Assembly (NCBI RefSeq): GCF_013177675.1
Contig: NZ_CP042652.1
Location: 372,001-436,000 of the forward strand
Length of the DNA stretch: 64,000 nucleotides
Reading direction: 5' to 3'
DNA from: Arcobacter acticola
Lineage (GTDB): Bacteria; Campylobacterota; Campylobacteria; Campylobacterales; Arcobacteraceae
Shown: positions 7,416 through 15,500 of the stretch, one piece after another
How the letters are laid out: each line of letters begins with the position of its first letter
Position numbering within the stretch: the stretch's first letter is position 1
The notes under the pieces: model-generated
Databases searched by the model: none
Seen by the model: the letters and a program-made list of their open reading frames with translations, nothing else
Told to the model about the DNA's origin: nothing
Position numbers and translations under genes: made by a program

Positions 7416-8103
7416 TAATTTTATTCTTATTCTTTTACCCTTTATTTTTTTAGGTTGCGCAGTTACATCAGAACCAGAACTTGATTTTAATAAACCAGAC
7501 GTTCAAATTCCTAAAAAGCCACCTGAACCCATAAAAAATAAAGGTTCATTATATTCACAAAGAGGGACTTCTTTATTTGCAGATAAAAAAGACTTGCAGG
7601 TTGGAGATATTATCCAAATAGTTATTAGTGAAGATTTAACATCAAAAAGTACTAACAAAAGAGAATTATCAAGTACAAGAGATAATAGCTTAGGTGGTGG
7701 ACTTCTTGCTTCTACAGGAACAAATGGATTAAGTAGTGTTGCTAATAAAGTAAATTCAACTCTTGGTGTTGGTTTCTCAACAAATAGTGATAGCTCTGAT
7801 AAAGGTTCTGTAAAAACTTCATTGGATGAAACTTTTGAAACTACAGTTTCTGCAATAATTGAAGAAACTTATGAAAATGGTAACTACTACATAAAAGGTA
7901 GAAAAGAGATGCTTGTTGAGGGACAAAAGCAAGAGATAATTGTAAGTGGAGTAATCAGACCTTATGATATTACATCTGATAATTCTATAAACTCTTCTCA
8001 AATAGCAGACTTAAAATTACTATATGACAAAGATGGAACGGAATCTGAAATATTAGAAACTCCATGGGGATTAAAACTAATTAGAAAAATTTGGCCATTC
8101 TAA
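7405..8103 (+). CDS. flgH: Flagellar L-ring lipoprotein FlgH
   Basis: FlgH makes the outer-membrane L-ring of the flagellar basal body. The 232-residue precursor has a lipoprotein signal peptide with lipobox FLGCA (lipidated Cys near residue 18), then the family motifs GSLYSQRGTSLFADKK, VGDIIQIVISEDLTSKS and, near the end, IKGRKEMLVEGQKQEI with VSGVIRPYDI. Length is normal. The start codon overlaps the stop of the preceding gene. It is the last gene of the operon that begins at 2679, so it depends on transcription passing through the insertion sequence or on a promoter within or after it. Confidence 0.95.
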   Translation: MRNSNFILILLPFIFLGCAVTSEPELDFNKPDVQIPKKPPEPIKNKGSLYSQRGTSLFADKKDLQVGDIIQIVISEDLTSKSTNKRELSSTRDNSLGGGLLASTGTNGLSSVANKVNSTLGVGFSTNSDSSDKGSVKTSLDETFETTVSAIIEETYENGNYYIKGRKEMLVEGQKQEIIVSGVIRPYDITSDNSINSSQIADLKLLYDKDGTESEILETPWGLKLIRKIWPF

Positions 8104-8171
8104 TTTATTTATTCTAAATGGATGAAAAATAAAAGTTATTTATTCCCATTTTTTCCACCTTTAAGGGAATC

Positions 8172-8177
8172 TATAAT
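8172..8177 (+). promoter_or_regulatory. Candidate -10 box for fliS
   Basis: TATAAT at 8172-8177 lies 38 bases before the fliS ATG in a 112-bp spacer after flgH, and GGAG at 8204-8207 is a usable ribosome site. A short dyad ATTCCC (8142-8147) / GGGAAT (8165-8170) overlaps the spacer upstream of it. A sigma-28 consensus was not found, although fliS is often a late gene. Confidence 0.4.
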
Positions 8178-8215
8178 ATACTTTTATGTTAAAATAATTA
8201 ATATGGAGTTAGTAT

Positions 8216-8572
8216 ATGGGAATAGAAGCTTATAATCAACAAAACGCAATTTCAGATGATCCTTATGTTTTAGTATTAAAACTTTATGAGGGTGCAATCA
8301 AATATCTTTCTTTTGTAAAAAACTCAATGCAAGATGGAAATATCGAATTAAAATTTACTTATATTAATAAAACTATAGCAATTTTTGACGAACTAAGAAA
8401 TGTATTAGATTTTGATGGTGGAGAAGTTGCTTATTATTTAGATGGTTTATATTTATATCAAATAGAAACACTATTTAGTGCTGGAATTGATGATAATATC
8501 AATTCAGTTAATCAAGTTATAAAAGTTACTCAAGGACTAATTGACGCATGGAAAGAAGAAACAGGTCTTTAA
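8216..8572 (+). CDS. fliS: Flagellin export chaperone FliS
   Basis: FliS binds the C-terminus of flagellin in the cytoplasm and keeps it unfolded until export. The 118-residue, mostly helical product has the family opening AYNQQNAISDDPYVLVLKLY, the EGAIKYLSFVK helix and LDFDGGEVAYYLDGLYLY in the third helix. Length is normal at about 120-130. The downstream gene starts 25 bases before the fliS stop, which implies translational coupling. No flagellin gene lies in this window. Confidence 0.93.
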   Translation: MGIEAYNQQNAISDDPYVLVLKLYEGAIKYLSFVKNSMQDGNIELKFTYINKTIAIFDELRNVLDFDGGEVAYYLDGLYLYQIETLFSAGIDDNINSVNQVIKVTQGLIDAWKEETGL

Positions 8573-8817
8573 AAGCATTAAATGAATTAGTATATATTGA
8601 TTCTTTAGATTCTTTTGCAAAAGCTGATGCTTTAGTAAAATGGTATAACGATTATTTATCAGAAGATACAATAGAAGATTTTCAGTTAGAATTTGAAGAA
8701 TTAAAAAAACTAGAAGAGCTATTTTTTAGAAATATTAACTTTTTAAAAAAGCATAAAGAAGAAACTCGAATAGAGTTGATAAACACCCAAAAGATGAAAA
8801 GGTTTTTAAAGCATTAA
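8548..8817 (+). CDS. FliT-like small helical protein
   Basis: An 89-residue helical protein rich in Glu, Lys and Leu, beginning inside fliS and ending 12 bases inside tilS, which reads the other way. Position right after fliS, size and helical character match FliT, the small export chaperone usually encoded behind fliS, but sequence similarity is not evident by eye. It has no membrane segment or signal peptide. The overlap with fliS suggests coupled translation and hence a partner role. FliT identity is an inference from context. Confidence 0.6.
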   Translation: MERRNRSLKALNELVYIDSLDSFAKADALVKWYNDYLSEDTIEDFQLEFEELKKLEELFFRNINFLKKHKEETRIELINTQKMKRFLKH

Positions 8818-9786
8818 TTCTTTAGGGTTTATTTTTTTATAAGAAATATAGGCTCTTATATTTTTTGGAATATTATTTATTCTACACGTATCTTTAAATT
8901 TTTTATCCATTATACTTTTATTTAGGGGCGCAATCCAAATATATTTTTCACAAATAGATATATTTATTTTATGAGAAATTGTAAGCTCTTTTTGTTTTAT
9001 TATCTCATTTCTTTGGGCACTACTTAGAAGAAATCCTCTTTTCTTTAAAGATAAATCAATTGTTCTAATATTTAAATTATCATCATTTTGATTTAAAAAT
9101 ATTTCTAATTCATCTATCTTTTTCATTGCTTCATTTTGTATATTCATAGAGTTTAAATCATTTTGTAAATATTCAAAAGATTTTTTGATTCCCGGGCTAA
9201 ACTCTTCTAGAAATTTATTTGAAAAGTTATGTCTAAAGAAATTTCTTTTATATTTTTCATCAAAATTTGATTCATCAATAAAATACTTGTAACTATTTTT
9301 TTGTAGATAAATTATTAACTCATCTTTTGTAATATTTAATAGAGGTTTATAAATCTGATAGTTTTCTTTGTGTTCAAACTCATTAAATCCAATAAGTTCA
9401 ATTAATCCTGCACCTTTACTTAATTGCATCATAAACCACTCTAATTTGTCGTTTAATTGGTGTGCAGTAATTAGAGTTTCATAAGAGTGCTTATTTATAA
9501 TCTCTTCAAAAAAAGTATATCTTATATCCCTAGCTTTTTTCTCAAAATTAGAGCTGTTTTCAATGATTGTATCAAATATAAAAATCTCTTTATTATATTT
9601 TTTTGCTAGCTCTTTTGCATAAGAAACTTCATCGTTACTTTGAGCTCTTAGATTATAATTAACAATGGCAATATCAAAGGGAATGTCTTTTTCAATTAGT
9701 AAAAAAAAAAGTGCAGAAGAATCAATGCCTGCTGAAAATGCTAGCAGGTTTTTTTGATTCTTAATTGCACTAAAATCTAAGTTCAT
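8806..9786 (-). CDS. tilS: tRNA(Ile)-lysidine synthase TilS
   Basis: TilS adds lysine to C34 of the CAU-anticodon isoleucine tRNA so that it decodes AUA, an essential step. The 326-residue protein carries the ATP-PPase loop near the N-terminus as FSAGIDSSAL (family SGGxDS), and TAHQLNDKLEWFMMQLSKGAGL, the tRNA-ligase ATP-PPase core motif. The C-terminal domain is short compared with the E. coli enzyme, as is usual in Campylobacterota. It lies one base downstream of rimO and is presumably co-transcribed with it. The A+T-rich coding here uses ATA often, which fits dependence on TilS. Confidence 0.9.
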   Translation of the reverse strand: MNLDFSAIKNQKNLLAFSAGIDSSALFFLLIEKDIPFDIAIVNYNLRAQSNDEVSYAKELAKKYNKEIFIFDTIIENSSNFEKKARDIRYTFFEEIINKHSYETLITAHQLNDKLEWFMMQLSKGAGLIELIGFNEFEHKENYQIYKPLLNITKDELIIYLQKNSYKYFIDESNFDEKYKRNFFRHNFSNKFLEEFSPGIKKSFEYLQNDLNSMNIQNEAMKKIDELEIFLNQNDDNLNIRTIDLSLKKRGFLLSSAQRNEIIKQKELTISHKINISICEKYIWIAPLNKSIMDKKFKDTCRINNIPKNIRAYISYKKINPKELML

Positions 9787-9787
9787 A

Positions 9788-11128
9788 TTATTTAATAATA
9801 GTTGCTAGTAGTTTATCGCCTGCTAATTCAGTAACTCTTACTGTATACATTTGTCCAAATTTAATTTGCTCACCTTCAGCTAATTCATTATCATTGATAT
9901 ATATTTCACCATCAATATCAGGTGCCCATAATACTTTTCTAGCACTTAATAAATATTCATGTTCATCGCTTTCACCATCAATGTACACATCAAAAACTTG
10001 TCCAACTTCTGCTTCTAAAGACTCTTGAGTAGTTTGTGCAATTATATCTCCAATAACTTCAGCTCTTTCATCTATTATTTCTTGCTCAATTAATTCTTTT
10101 GAAGCAGCAGCTGCTGTTCCTTCTTCAGTTGAATAAGAAAATACATTTGCTCTATCAAATTTAAACTCTTCGATATATTTACAAAGTGCTTCATGATCTT
10201 CAAGTGTTTCACCTGGGTGTCCAGCAATAAATGTTGTTCTTACAAAAGAGTTTGGTTTAGTTCTCATATGATTCATAAGCTCATTTAGTTTTTCAACACC
10301 TTTTCCTCTTTTCATGATTTTAAGCATAGAAGGAGTGATATGTTGTAATGGCATATCAAAGTAGTTTACAAATACAGATGAATCTGCAATTTTATCAATT
10401 AAAGATAAAGTTGTAGTTGATGGGTAAAGGTATAAAATTCTAGCTGTTTTTATTCCTTCAATTTTTTCAACTTCAGAAATTAACTGCTCTAATCCATCTT
10501 TATGTCCTAAATCTCTTAAAAATGAAGATGAATCCTGTGATACAAAAGAAAAATCAATATAACCACGAGCTACAAGTGATTTAACCTCTTTTACAAGTGA
10601 TTCAAGAGTTCTTGAGTGAAGTTTTCCTTTAAATGAAGGAATTGCACAAAATGAACAAGTTTGATTACATCCTTCACTAAGTTTCACATAAGCATGATAT
10701 GAAGATCCTGTAATTACCCTTTCATTTGTGTCAGAAGCTAAAAATACTTCATTTGTAAAAGCACTTCTTTTCTCATTTACAAGTAAATCTATTTTATCAT
10801 AGTCTCCAACTCCTGTGAATACATCAATTTCTGGTAACTCTTTTTGAAGTTCACCTTGATATCTTTCACTTAAACATCCAGCCATTACTAAAACTGATTC
10901 TTTTTTTCTTTCATCGTGAAGATTTAAAATAGTATTTAAACTCTCTTGTTTTGCACTATCAATAAACCCACATGTATTTACAATAATAACATCAGCACTT
11001 GCTGCATCATCTGTCATTGTATAATCTTTTAATTTACCTAACATAATCTCTGAGTCAACAAGGTTTTTTGTACAACCAAGACTTACTAAGTGTAGAGATT
11101 TTTTAGGATTTTGTGTTGAAAATTTCAT
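9788..11128 (-). CDS. rimO: Ribosomal protein S12 methylthiotransferase RimO
   Basis: RimO is a radical-SAM enzyme that methylthiolates an aspartate of ribosomal protein S12. The 446-residue protein has an N-terminal UPF0004 domain with three cluster cysteines (SLGCTKNLVDSE, NTCGFIDSAK, AGCLSER), the radical-SAM motif CNQTCSFC (CX3CX2C), and a C-terminal TRAM domain. The SLGCTKN opening and EGCNQTCSFCAIP distinguish RimO from the related MiaB, which is also in this window at 42354. It lies upstream of tilS with a single-base gap. Confidence 0.93.
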   Translation of the reverse strand: MKFSTQNPKKSLHLVSLGCTKNLVDSEIMLGKLKDYTMTDDAASADVIIVNTCGFIDSAKQESLNTILNLHDERKKESVLVMAGCLSERYQGELQKELPEIDVFTGVGDYDKIDLLVNEKRSAFTNEVFLASDTNERVITGSSYHAYVKLSEGCNQTCSFCAIPSFKGKLHSRTLESLVKEVKSLVARGYIDFSFVSQDSSSFLRDLGHKDGLEQLISEVEKIEGIKTARILYLYPSTTTLSLIDKIADSSVFVNYFDMPLQHITPSMLKIMKRGKGVEKLNELMNHMRTKPNSFVRTTFIAGHPGETLEDHEALCKYIEEFKFDRANVFSYSTEEGTAAAASKELIEQEIIDERAEVIGDIIAQTTQESLEAEVGQVFDVYIDGESDEHEYLLSARKVLWAPDIDGEIYINDNELAEGEQIKFGQMYTVRVTELAGDKLLATIIK

Positions 11129-11192
11129 ATTATTATTCTTTTTATTTTATTTTTTTTGCAATTTTATCATAAACTCTTTTTAAAACAAAATG

Positions 11193-12011
11193 TTAAAGCC
11201 AAATATTATCAAGTAATCTAGTGTTTCCAAATCTAGCAACCACAAGTATTATTGTATTTTTTGGCTCAATTACTGTTATTTCATCAAATTCTCTATTAAC
11301 AATTGCCACATATTCTACTTCTAATGTTTGCATTATTTCATAGATTTTATCTTTTACTTTTTGCACATCTCTTTCACCCTTTGAAATAAGTGAACCTGCC
11401 ATATAAAGTGATTTAGAGATTAAAAGTGCTTCATGTCTTTGAGTAGAGTCTAAATAAATATTTCTAGAGCTTAGTGCTAAGCCATCATCTTCTCTTATGA
11501 TTTCACATGGAATTATATTTATTGGCATAAAGAAATCCTTCACCATTTGAGTAATAAGTGAAAGCTGTTGAGCATCTTTTTTACCAAAGTATGCATTTGT
11601 TGGTTGAACTAAATTAAATAGTTTTAATACAACCCTTAAAACTCCATCAAAGTGTCCAGGTCTTGTTTTTCCTTCTAAAATATAACTTTTATTAGGAGCT
11701 TTTACTAAAACTTCTTCCTGTGAATACATAGTAGAAATTTCAGGCATAAAAACATAATCAACTTTGCACATTTGACAAATTCTCTTATCCGCTTCATCTT
11801 TTCTAGGATATGCATCTAAATCTTCTGTTGGTAAAAATTGAGTAGGATTTACAAAAATAGAAACAATAACTATGTCATTTTCTTCTCTTGCTTTTTTTAT
11901 AAGTGAAATATGACCGTTGTGAAGTGCTCCCATTGTTGGAACAAAACCAACTGAACCGTTTATACTTTTTCTTATTTCTTGTAACTCTTCAATGGTTTTT
12001 AAAACTTGCAA
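11193..12011 (-). CDS. panC: Pantothenate synthetase PanC
   Basis: PanC joins pantoate and beta-alanine with ATP to give pantothenate, the vitamin precursor of coenzyme A. The 272-residue protein shows the nucleotidyltransferase motif [16 protein letters not shown] (HxGH), the adenylation region [18 protein letters not shown] and the second signature [10 protein letters not shown]. Length is normal. It follows the ABC permease gene by about 30 bp on the same strand and precedes rimO by 64 bp, so it may be in the same transcript, without obvious functional linkage. Confidence 0.95.
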   Translation of the reverse strand: MQVLKTIEELQEIRKSINGSVGFVPTMGALHNGHISLIKKAREENDIVIVSIFVNPTQFLPTEDLDAYPRKDEADKRICQMCKVDYVFMPEISTMYSQEEVLVKAPNKSYILEGKTRPGHFDGVLRVVLKLFNLVQPTNAYFGKKDAQQLSLITQMVKDFFMPINIIPCEIIREDDGLALSSRNIYLDSTQRHEALLISKSLYMAGSLISKGERDVQKVKDKIYEIMQTLEVEYVAIVNREFDEITVIEPKNTIILVVARFGNTRLLDNIWL

Positions 12012-12040
12012 CTTTTTTCCTTATTTTAAATATATAAAAT

Positions 12041-13000
12041 TTATTTTTCTTCATAATTTGGATTTAATTTTAATAAAACTAGATCTGCAATCATATTACC
12101 AATTAGTGTCAAAAAGGCACCAATTATCAAAATTCCCATAATAACTGGATAATCATGTGCCAAAGCACTTTGATAAAACAACAATCCCATTCCATCTATT
12201 GAAAATATTGTCTCAAGAATAACTGATCCCCCAATAATTCCTGGAAGTGAAAGTCCAAGTAAAGTAATAACTGGAGGATATAAGTTAGGTAAAATATAGT
12301 ATCTTAAAATCTGTTTTTGACTTAAACCTCTAGCTTGGGCGAAAAATATATAATCAGATTTAAGTATTTCAATAGTTAAGCTTCTAATATATAAAATTAA
12401 ACTTCCAATACCACCAAAAACGATAATAAATATAGGTAAAACTAAATGCCAAGCATAATCTAAATAATAAGCAAAACTTCCATCATCAGGAACACTATGT
12501 AATCCTGCAATTGGAAGAATTTCAAAATTTATAGAAAAAACTAGAACCAATAAAAGTGCTAAATAAAATGAAGGCATTGAAAAACTAAGAAGTGATAACT
12601 GTCCTGTAAATCTATCAAAAAAACTGTTTTTATTTAAAGCAGATTTGATTCCAAAATATAGTGATATTATAAATATCAATACCATAGAAAGTATGTTTAT
12701 AATAAGAGTAATTGGAATTCTAGTTAATATTTCATTTTTAACCATTTCTCCACTTGAAAAAGATATTCCAAAATCAAGTTGAATTATAGAATAAAGCCAA
12801 GAAAAAAACTGAACATATAAAGGCTTATCTAAACCATAAATAGCTTTTAATTGTGCTATTGATTCAGGAGTTATATTTGGATTTAATTCACCACTTGCGA
12901 AAAATGAGTTAGGAGCAGCATTTATTGCTATAAAAGAAATAAGGCTAATAATAAATAACATGATGATAAGGTATAATATTTTTTTAATAAATAGTTTCAT
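12041..13000 (-). CDS. ABC transporter permease, DppB/OppB family (orphan)
   Basis: A 319-residue inner-membrane permease of the dipeptide/oligopeptide (DppB/OppB) type with six membrane helices. Seen: the family N-terminus (LISFIAINAAPNSF, then LKAIYGLDKPLYVQF), the coupling-loop region YIFFAQARGLSQKQILRYY (EAA-like, with the conserved ARG-L-S and the downstream N-L-P) and a last pair of helices. I place the start at 13000 (MKLFIKK); upstream in-frame Met codons at 13009 and 13051 would run toward or into divergent acpS. No second permease, ATPase or binding-protein gene is adjacent, so its partners must be encoded elsewhere. The substrate is unknown. Confidence 0.85.
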   Translation of the reverse strand: MKLFIKKILYLIIMLFIISLISFIAINAAPNSFFASGELNPNITPESIAQLKAIYGLDKPLYVQFFSWLYSIIQLDFGISFSSGEMVKNEILTRIPITLIINILSMVLIFIISLYFGIKSALNKNSFFDRFTGQLSLLSFSMPSFYLALLLVLVFSINFEILPIAGLHSVPDDGSFAYYLDYAWHLVLPIFIIVFGGIGSLILYIRSLTIEILKSDYIFFAQARGLSQKQILRYYILPNLYPPVITLLGLSLPGIIGGSVILETIFSIDGMGLLFYQSALAHDYPVIMGILIIGAFLTLIGNMIADLVLLKLNPNYEEK

Positions 13001-13029
13001 ATGGGACATTATACAAAAGATAGGTTTAA

Positions 13030-13383
13030 ATGATAGGCATAGATATAACATCGGTTGATAGAATTAAAAGAATGTATGAAAAGTTTGGAATAAGAGCTTA
13101 TGAAAAGTTTTTAAATCCAAAAGAAATAGAGCTTGTAAAAAAGCCTGAAACTGCTGCTGGATTTTGGGCAGCTAAAGAAGCTGCTTCAAAAGCTATTGGT
13201 ACGGGAATAGGAGCAGCTTGCGGTTTCCATGATATTAAAATATCAAAAAGTGAACTTGGGGCTCCATTGATAAAGTATAAAAAAAGAGTTCGTAAAGCTT
13301 TTAATATAAAAGATTCACACCTTTCAATTACTCATGATGCAGGATTTGTAATAGCTGTTGTGGTAAATAGTTTAAAGAAATAA
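13030..13383 (+). CDS. acpS: Holo-[acyl-carrier-protein] synthase AcpS
   Basis: AcpS transfers phosphopantetheine from CoA to acyl carrier protein. The 117-residue protein has both signatures: GIDITSVDRIKRMYEKFG at the N-terminus, holding the metal-binding Asp, and FWAAKEAASKAIGTG (residues ~46-60). Length is normal. A -10-like TATACA (13010-13015) lies just upstream. The gene is divergent from the permease gene and converges on ruvX with a 29-bp gap. Panthothenate synthesis (panC) and its use (acpS) are thus close, though on opposite strands. Confidence 0.95.
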   Translation: MIGIDITSVDRIKRMYEKFGIRAYEKFLNPKEIELVKKPETAAGFWAAKEAASKAIGTGIGAACGFHDIKISKSELGAPLIKYKKRVRKAFNIKDSHLSITHDAGFVIAVVVNSLKK

Positions 13384-13412
13384 AGTTTATTCTCTAAGCT
13401 TTTCTTTAGCCT

Positions 13413-13793
13413 TTATTTCTTAGCTAAAAATCTTTCTAATATGATTTTAGCAGCAAGAGAGTCAACTCTTCCATCTCTTTTATATTTAATCTCACCTTTT
13501 ATCATATCTTCTGCTTCAATAGAACTCATATTCTCTTCGCAGAATTCATAAGGAATAGTAAGATTAAGTAAAGAGACAAAGTGTTGAATTCTTCTTTGCA
13601 TTTCTTCATTTGCACTTGGAAAACCTACTATTAGTTTTTCGATTTCCCACTCTTTTAAAAAAGTATTTATATCTCGTGCTGCTTGGTCTCTATTTTTTCT
13701 CAAAATTGCACTTTGTGGAGTTACTATATTTGAAGCTAAACAAATAGCTAAACCTATTCTTTTAAGACCAACATCAATACAAGCTAATTTCAA
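13413..13793 (-). CDS. ruvX: Putative pre-16S rRNA nuclease YqgF/RuvX
   Basis: A 126-residue RNase H-fold protein of the YqgF family, implicated in 16S rRNA 5'-end processing (formerly called a Holliday-junction resolvase). Seen: the N-terminal CIDVGLKRIGLAIC with the first catalytic Asp, the central IEKLIVGFPSANE (usually VVGLP) and the C-terminal RVDSLAAKIILERF holding the last Asp. Length is slightly short but in family range. Its start overlaps the stop of the metF-like gene by four bases (ATGA), so the two are translationally coupled. Confidence 0.9.
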   Translation of the reverse strand: MKLACIDVGLKRIGLAICLASNIVTPQSAILRKNRDQAARDINTFLKEWEIEKLIVGFPSANEEMQRRIQHFVSLLNLTIPYEFCEENMSSIEAEDMIKGEIKYKRDGRVDSLAAKIILERFLAKK

Positions 13794-14713
13794 GAAATAA
13801 TCTCATTTGCCACATCAAATCTATTTGCAGTCATTAGGTGAATTTTCGGATGAAGTTTATTTATTTCTTTAAATAAATCAGAACTTAGTTTCATTCCAAC
13901 TTTGTACTCTTCTTCTTCTGAGATACTATGAGCAGATTCTAAAGCATCAATCCAAAATTGAGGTACATGAATACCTGGAACTTGTGCTGATAAAAATAGA
14001 GCAGTTCTAAGTTTTGTAACTGGAAATAATCCAAAAATTAATTGAGCTTTTTTCTTATCACCTTCAACTCCATCTTTAGCTATATTGAATGATTCCAAAA
14101 GTTTTTTTGCATTTTCTATATCAAATACAGGTTGAGAAATTATTCCTAAAGCACCATTTTGTATTTTTTGGTGCATTTTTCTTTCTAAACTTGAAAAGTT
14201 TTTAGCATAAGAATTTACTACGGCAAAGGGAAATATTTGCTTTGGTTCAATTTTAAAAGGATGTCCTGAATAATCCATTCCATAGTTAAATGATTTTATT
14301 ATTTTTAAAAGCATTAATGAATTTGATTCAAATACACCTTTTGAGTGTGGCTGATCACTCATTTTTGCAGGATCTCCTGTTAGGGCTAAAATAGCTCTAA
14401 CATCAAAATCATTTGCACCCATTAAATCAGATTGTAAAGCAATTTTATTTCTATCTCTCATACTCATTGTTGCAATTACTGGTTTTTTAAATTCCATTTG
14501 TAATTTAAGTGAGGCAAAAAGGGCATTATATTTTAGTTTAGCAAGAGGATTATCTGTGCATGAAAAACCATCAACTCTATCTTGCAATTTAAATTTTTTA
14601 ATTCTTTCTATAATATTATGCATAGATGGTTCGTGTTGAGGTGTTGTTTCAAGTGTTAAAAATCTATCTTCTTGAAGTTTTTGTATTAGTGTTTCAAACA
14701 TAGTGAAAAACAT
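13790..14713 (-). CDS. Methylenetetrahydrofolate reductase family protein
   Basis: A 307-residue TIM-barrel protein of the MetF/MTHFR family, which reduces 5,10-methylene- to 5-methyl-tetrahydrofolate with FAD. Seen: TLETTPQHEP near the N-terminus (MetF usually EFFPP), VDGFSCTDNPLAKLKYNAL (substrate and flavin region), RDRNKIALQSDL and ILALTGDPAK (GD of the family), and QPVFDIENAKKLLE. The N-terminus and several motifs diverge from canonical MetF, so this may be the short or variant form found in Campylobacterota rather than the main methionine enzyme. An alternative Met start lies at 14701. It is coupled by a four-base overlap to ruvX. Confidence 0.8.
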   Translation of the reverse strand: MFFTMFETLIQKLQEDRFLTLETTPQHEPSMHNIIERIKKFKLQDRVDGFSCTDNPLAKLKYNALFASLKLQMEFKKPVIATMSMRDRNKIALQSDLMGANDFDVRAILALTGDPAKMSDQPHSKGVFESNSLMLLKIIKSFNYGMDYSGHPFKIEPKQIFPFAVVNSYAKNFSSLERKMHQKIQNGALGIISQPVFDIENAKKLLESFNIAKDGVEGDKKKAQLIFGLFPVTKLRTALFLSAQVPGIHVPQFWIDALESAHSISEEEEYKVGMKLSSDLFKEINKLHPKIHLMTANRFDVANEIIS

Positions 14714-14782
14714 TCCTTTTAGTATATTTAGTTAAATTTAGCTAATATTATACCTTTAAAAGACTAAAACTAGGGAAAATTA

Positions 14783-15406
14783 ATGAAATTAGCTGTTTTT
14801 GATTTTGATTCAACACTTATGGATGGTGAGACTATTGATTTTCTTGCTGATGAATTAGGTATTGGAGAAGAGGTTGCAAAGATTACTGAAGAAGCAATGA
14901 GTGGGAGATTAGATTTTTTTGAATCTTTAACTACAAGAGTTGCTCTTTTAAAAGGTATGGAATATAATAAAGTTGTGGATATTTGTGCTAATTTACCTTT
15001 AATGCCAGGGGCAGAAGAATTAGTTCCTGCGCTTCAAAAAATGGGATATAAAGTAGTATGTTTTTCAGGTGGATTTAGATTAGGTACAGGTCCTGCTGCT
15101 AAAAGATTAGGTCTTGATGCAGATTTTTCAAATGTATTACATGAAAAAGATGGAAAACTAACAGGTCTAATTGGTGGAGATATGATGTTTGGATATTCAA
15201 AAGGTGATATGCTTCAAAGAATTCAATCTTTAATGGGAATAACAAGGGCTGATACATTAGTTTGTGGCGATGGAGCAAATGATTTATCAATGTTCGCACA
15301 TGCTGATACTAGAATTGCTTTTTGCGCAAGAGAAATTCTTAAAAAAGAAGCAAATGTTGTTATTGATACAAAAGATTTAAGAAAAATTTTAGATTATATA
15401 AAATAG
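14783..15406 (+). CDS. serB: Phosphoserine phosphatase SerB
   Basis: SerB dephosphorylates phosphoserine, the last step of serine synthesis. The 207-residue HAD-superfamily protein has motif I AVFDFDSTLMDGETIDFLA (DxDST), motif II VVCFSGGFRLG and motif III with CGDGANDLSMF. Length is typical of the Campylobacterota form, which lacks the N-terminal ACT domain of E. coli SerB. A TAGGGAAAA stretch ends four bases before the ATG. It is divergent from the metF-like gene and upstream of tal. Confidence 0.95.
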   Translation: MKLAVFDFDSTLMDGETIDFLADELGIGEEVAKITEEAMSGRLDFFESLTTRVALLKGMEYNKVVDICANLPLMPGAEELVPALQKMGYKVVCFSGGFRLGTGPAAKRLGLDADFSNVLHEKDGKLTGLIGGDMMFGYSKGDMLQRIQSLMGITRADTLVCGDGANDLSMFAHADTRIAFCAREILKKEANVVIDTKDLRKILDYIK

Positions 15407-15433
15407 GCTTCTTTGTAAAGATTTTGTCGTTTG

Positions 15434-15454
15434 CTTCTTTTAATTAAAAAGAAG
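15434..15454. repeat. Hairpin between serB and tal
   Basis: CTTCTTTT (15434-15441) pairs with AAAAGAAG (15447-15454) around a 5-nt loop. There is no long T tract after it; it is a weak terminator candidate for serB. Confidence 0.4.
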
Positions 15455-15469
15455 TTAGAAATATAGGTC

Positions 15470-15494
15470 CATTTTAAAAGGACATTTTAAAGGA
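15470..15494 (+). repeat. Tandem near-duplicate carrying the tal ribosome-binding site
   Basis: CATTTTAAAAGGA (15470-15482) is followed at once by CATTTTAAAGGA (15483-15494), so the AAAGGA Shine-Dalgarno of tal (ATG at 15501) exists in two copies 12 bases apart. Only the second is well placed. Confidence 0.6.
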
Positions 15495-15500
15495 ATAAAA

